The position numbers were made by a program, and so were the translations under genes. A stretch of 64,000 nucleotides of DNA, from assembly GCF_029323795.1 (NCBI RefSeq), contig NZ_CP119758.1, positions 4,402,001-4,466,000 of the forward strand. Reading direction: 5' to 3'. The notes below the pieces were generated by a model. That model ran no database searches, had not been told where the DNA came from, and saw only the letters and a program-made list of their open reading frames with translations. Each line of letters begins with the position of its first letter. Positions within the stretch are counted from its first letter, which is position 1. This document shows, one piece after another, positions 61,128-64,000 of the stretch. This DNA is from Zobellia alginiliquefaciens (GTDB lineage Bacteria > Bacteroidota > Bacteroidia > Flavobacteriales > Flavobacteriaceae).

Positions 61128-61814
61128 TTAAAAATTAGGACTCAAATTGCGACCTTTGTAGAATGCGTCAATAATGTCTACAACTTCATCTTCTGTGTCA
61201 ACAATTTTAATAAGGTCTAAATCATGGGCGCTAATGTTTTTTACTTCTAGCATCGTATTTTTAATCCAATCCATAAGACCCGTCCAGAATTCACTTCCCA
61301 CTAAAATAATTGGGAATTTTTCAATCTTATTGGTTTGAATTAAAGTGATTGCCTCAAAAAGCTCATCAAGTGTGCCAAACCCACCTGGCATAACAACAAA
61401 ACCTTGGGAATATTTTACGAACATTACTTTCCTCACAAAAAAGTAATCAAAATCTAGACTCTTATCCGAGTCTATATAAGGGTTGTCATGTTGCTCAAAG
61501 GGCAAATCAATATTTAATCCAACCGAAGTACCACCTGCCTCATGAGCACCTTTGTTTCCAGCCTCCATTATTCCAGGTCCACCACCTGTTATAACACCAT
61601 AACCGGCCTCGGCAATACTTTTAGCAATGCTTACTGCCAATTCATAATATTTGTCACCCTCCTTGGTACGGGCCGATCCGAATATAGAAACACAGGGTCC
61701 AATGGTTCCCATTTTTTCAAATCCCATTACAAACTCTCCCATGATTTTAAATATGGCCCAAGAGTCGTTGGTTTTTATTTCATTCCAACCTTTATGATGT
61801 TGTTCTTTTCTCAT
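61128..61814 (-). CDS. LOG-family protein (Rossmann fold, TIGR00730)
   Basis: The 228-residue protein has the LOG motifs V-I-T-G-G-G-P-G-I-M-E-A-G-N-K-G (residues ~73-90) and P-G-G-F-G-T-L-D-E-L-F-E (~140-152). LOG proteins hydrolyse nucleoside monophosphates of cytokinin type or related compounds, and many bacterial ones have unknown substrates. It is just 9 bp after the start of the M1-like gene on the same strand, so the two genes form one unit (LOG first). Confidence 0.93.
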   Translation of the reverse strand: MRKEQHHKGWNEIKTNDSWAIFKIMGEFVMGFEKMGTIGPCVSIFGSARTKEGDKYYELAVSIAKSIAEAGYGVITGGGPGIMEAGNKGAHEAGGTSVGLNIDLPFEQHDNPYIDSDKSLDFDYFFVRKVMFVKYSQGFVVMPGGFGTLDELFEAITLIQTNKIEKFPIILVGSEFWTGLMDWIKNTMLEVKNISAHDLDLIKIVDTEDEVVDIIDAFYKGRNLSPNF

Positions 61815-62008
61815 TTATGATTTTATTATTAGGCAAAGTATCTAATTATCAAACTATTAACGGCCTTTAAGAAGACTTAAATGTACTCCAAGACCATTTC
61901 TATTTATTGATTCAGTGGATGAATTTATTGCTTTTATTTTATTGCAGCACACAACTATACACATTTATAGTTGAACTTGTTATTAAATTAATATATGATT
62001 TTTTATAC

Positions 62009-64000
62009 TCAATCAGGAATATTCAATTCTGGTCTTAAATATTTAGCGGTATAGCTCTTTTTATCTTGAGCTACTTCTTCCGGTGTACCCTTGGCAACGA
62101 CTTTTCCGCCACCACGTCCACCTTCGTATCCAATATCTATTATGTAATCAACCATTTTAATGACGTCCATATTGTGTTCTATAACTAAAATGGTATTTCC
62201 TTTGTCTACTAAACGAGTCAAAACTTCCATTAATACACGAATATCTTCAAAATGAAGTCCAGTAGTAGGTTCATCCAAAATATAAAAAGTGTTGCCCGTA
62301 TCTCGCTTAGAAAGTTCTGTGGCCAGCTTAATACGCTGAGCCTCACCTCCCGAAAGCGTGGTAGACTGCTGTCCTAAGGAAATATACCCCAAACCAACAT
62401 CCTGTATGGTCTTTAACTTACGATAAATTTTGGGTATAGGTTCAAAAAAATCGACAGCTTCATTGATTGTCATCTCTAAAACGTCTGCTATGGACTTTCC
62501 TTTATACCTAATTTCTAAGGTCTCACGATTAAAGCGTTTGCCATTACAGGTTTCACATTCTACATAAACATCCGGTAAAAAGTTCATTTCAATGACCCGA
62601 AGACCGCCACCTTGACAAGTTTCACAACGCCCGCCCTTTACATTAAAACTAAATCTACCTGGCTTATATCCTCTAATTGCGGCTTCCGGTGTTTTGGAGA
62701 ACAATGAACGAATTTCACCAAAAACACCGGTATATGTTGCAGGATTAGATCGTGGAGTTCTGCCTATGGGCGATTGGTTAATGTCTATTACCTTATCAAT
62801 GTGTTCTAAGCCCGTAATCTTTTTATAAGGCATAGGCTTTTTAACGCCATTAAAATAATGTGCGTTCATAATAGGGTAGAGGGTCTCATTTATTAATGTG
62901 GACTTGCCACTACCCGAAACCCCGGTAACACCGATCATTTTCCCTAAAGGAATAGTAATTGAGACATTTTTTAAGTTATTCCCTGTGCAACCGGAAAGGG
63001 TAATCTTTTTGCCATTGCCTTTTCTACGCTCGTCAGGAACCGCTATTTTTTTCTTTCCCGTAATGTAGTCTGCAGTAAGTGTATGTTCCTTTTTTAAATC
63101 TTTTGGAGCGCCTTGCGAGATAATTTGACCACCATGTTTACCCGCTCTTGGGCCTATATCGATAACATGGTCTGCACATTCGATCATATCGCGGTCGTGT
63201 TCAACAACAATCACCGAATTACCAATATCACGAAGGGATTCCAGCGATTTAATCAATCTAGTGTTATCCCGTTGATGCAAGCCAATACTTGGTTCATCAA
63301 GAATATAAAGAACACCTACCAATTGAGAACCAATTTGGGTGGCCAATCGTATACGCTGCGCCTCTCCACCAGAAAGCGATTTAGAACTTCGGTTTAAGGA
63401 AAGGTAATCTAGGCCTACGTCTAGCAGAAATTGAATTCGCGTTCTAATTTCTTTAATAATTTCCTCGGCAATCTTAAGTTGGTTGCCTTCTAACGTCTTC
63501 TCTAGTCCTTTAAAGAATTTTGCCAACTCTGCAATGTCTAAATGGGCCAGTTCCGCAATATTCCTTTCATCTATCTTAAAATTAAGGGATTCCTTTCGTA
63601 AACGAGAACCTTCGCACACCGGACAAACTATTTTGTCCATGTACTCTTTGGCCCAACGTTTCAAAGCTGTTGTACCGGCATCTTCATATTGACTTTTTAT
63701 AAAGTTGGCTATTCCTTCGTAGTCAATTTTATACGTGCGTTTTACACCCAAACTTTTTGAATCTACTTCAAAATTTTCTTGTCCGCCATTCAACAATACG
63801 TTGATAGCTTCATCCGAAATTTTGGAAATGGGGTCTGTGAGCTCAAAATTATAGCGTTGTGCAATAGTTTCAATCTGTTTGAAAGCCCATGATTTTTTAT
63901 AATCACCTAAAGGTGCAATCCCACCCGATTTTATGGATAATTGTTTATTGGGAAATATCTTCTTTTCATTTACTTCGTACACATGGCCCAAACCGTTACA
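62009..64000 (-). CDS. uvrA: UvrABC excinuclease subunit A (paralogue 2), N-terminus outside window
   Basis: 663 residues are visible; the frame is open to the right edge and reads C-N-G-L-G-H-V-Y, the zinc-finger part of domain I, so the first ~280 residues lie beyond. Visible features are C-P-V-C-E-G-S-R-L-R-K-E, the second Walker [34 protein letters not shown] and both L-S-G-G-E-A-Q-R-I signatures. The C-terminal part is closer to E. coli UvrA than the paralogue at 7114 (for instance N-R-E-T-L-E-I-R-Y-K-G-K-S and A-T-E-L-S-K-R). It is thus the better candidate for the main repair enzyme. Confidence 0.93.
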   Translation of the reverse strand, partial: CNGLGHVYEVNEKKIFPNKQLSIKSGGIAPLGDYKKSWAFKQIETIAQRYNFELTDPISKISDEAINVLLNGGQENFEVDSKSLGVKRTYKIDYEGIANFIKSQYEDAGTTALKRWAKEYMDKIVCPVCEGSRLRKESLNFKIDERNIAELAHLDIAELAKFFKGLEKTLEGNQLKIAEEIIKEIRTRIQFLLDVGLDYLSLNRSSKSLSGGEAQRIRLATQIGSQLVGVLYILDEPSIGLHQRDNTRLIKSLESLRDIGNSVIVVEHDRDMIECADHVIDIGPRAGKHGGQIISQGAPKDLKKEHTLTADYITGKKKIAVPDERRKGNGKKITLSGCTGNNLKNVSITIPLGKMIGVTGVSGSGKSTLINETLYPIMNAHYFNGVKKPMPYKKITGLEHIDKVIDINQSPIGRTPRSNPATYTGVFGEIRSLFSKTPEAAIRGYKPGRFSFNVKGGRCETCQGGGLRVIEMNFLPDVYVECETCNGKRFNRETLEIRYKGKSIADVLEMTINEAVDFFEPIPKIYRKLKTIQDVGLGYISLGQQSTTLSGGEAQRIKLATELSKRDTGNTFYILDEPTTGLHFEDIRVLMEVLTRLVDKGNTILVIEHNMDVIKMVDYIIDIGYEGGRGGGKVVAKGTPEEVAQDKKSYTAKYLRPELNIPD

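Noticed and set aside
1-64000. CRISPR arrays or a classical defence island
   Set aside because: No regularly spaced direct repeats, cas genes or toxin-antitoxin pairs seen; only a lone HsdR-N-like domain.

Overview
The window reads as chromosomal DNA of a marine-type member of the Flavobacteriaceae (Bacteroidota). The evidence is AT-rich sequence, almost no Shine-Dalgarno sites, repeated -7 elements of the Bacteroidota form TAnnTTTG (the best ones with a TTG about 19-20 bp upstream), and protein families typical of the group: a fused 2-oxoacid dehydrogenase E1, a TonB-dependent receptor with an N-terminal carboxypeptidase-regulatory-like domain, BatA-type membrane protein, DUF983, DUF937, DUF6146-like and TIGR02757 proteins, an exported S1 sulfatase and a minimal SerA. 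A Zobellia/Maribacter-like genus is a guess.

Layout. 0-2 kb is the end of a polysaccharide locus (glycosyltransferase, flippase), followed by a two-domain beta-sandwich protein and an orphan molybdopterin oxidoreductase with a small partner (2.9-5.6 kb). 5.7-10 kb holds a secreted Arg/Ser-rich protein and one UvrA paralogue. 10-12.2 kb carries a tandemly duplicated module: leader hairpin, ECF sigma factor, conserved block, 47-residue protein, terminator. 12.2-22 kb is mostly housekeeping: a cysteine-free endonuclease III, Bcp, a conserved family of unknown function, a PhnP-like hydrolase, small membrane proteins, a degenerate dihydroorotase-like protein coupled to a BatA-type protein, a two-domain glycosyltransferase and tRNA-Ser(UGA).

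22.2-31.3 kb is the most accessory-looking stretch: AraC regulator, cupin, sulfatase, oxidoreductase, SEC-C protein, secreted TIM-barrel protein and a siderophore-type TonB receptor. 31.5-36.7 kb has a thioredoxin-like protein, a second AraC regulator, a LolD-type ATPase and GTP cyclohydrolase I. 37-39.6 kb is a sulfite-dehydrogenase-like pair (molybdenum enzyme plus cytochrome c) with a fatty acid hydroxylase family protein. 41.4-45.5 kb is a serine/acyl-CoA reductase/ferredoxin cluster. 45.6-51.6 kb has YchF, a PcrA/UvrD helicase, a recent IS3-family insertion with terminal inverted repeats and a 3-bp target duplication but a frameshifted orfB, and a TsaC-like protein. 51.7-64 kb holds an OmpA lipoprotein, a glycosyltransferase, a stand-alone HsdR-N-like nuclease domain, HolA, DoxX, the fused E1, a pseudo-M1-peptidase fused to a putative outer-membrane barrel, a LOG protein and a second, edge-truncated UvrA.

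No CRISPR array, prophage or complete defence island is visible. The best candidate for something undescribed is the duplicated sigma factor/47-aa protein module at 10.0-12.2 kb. Next are the proteins that have lost catalytic residues while keeping their fold and context (dihydroorotase-like, M1-like barrel fusion), and a dispersed ~45-bp repeat seen twice.
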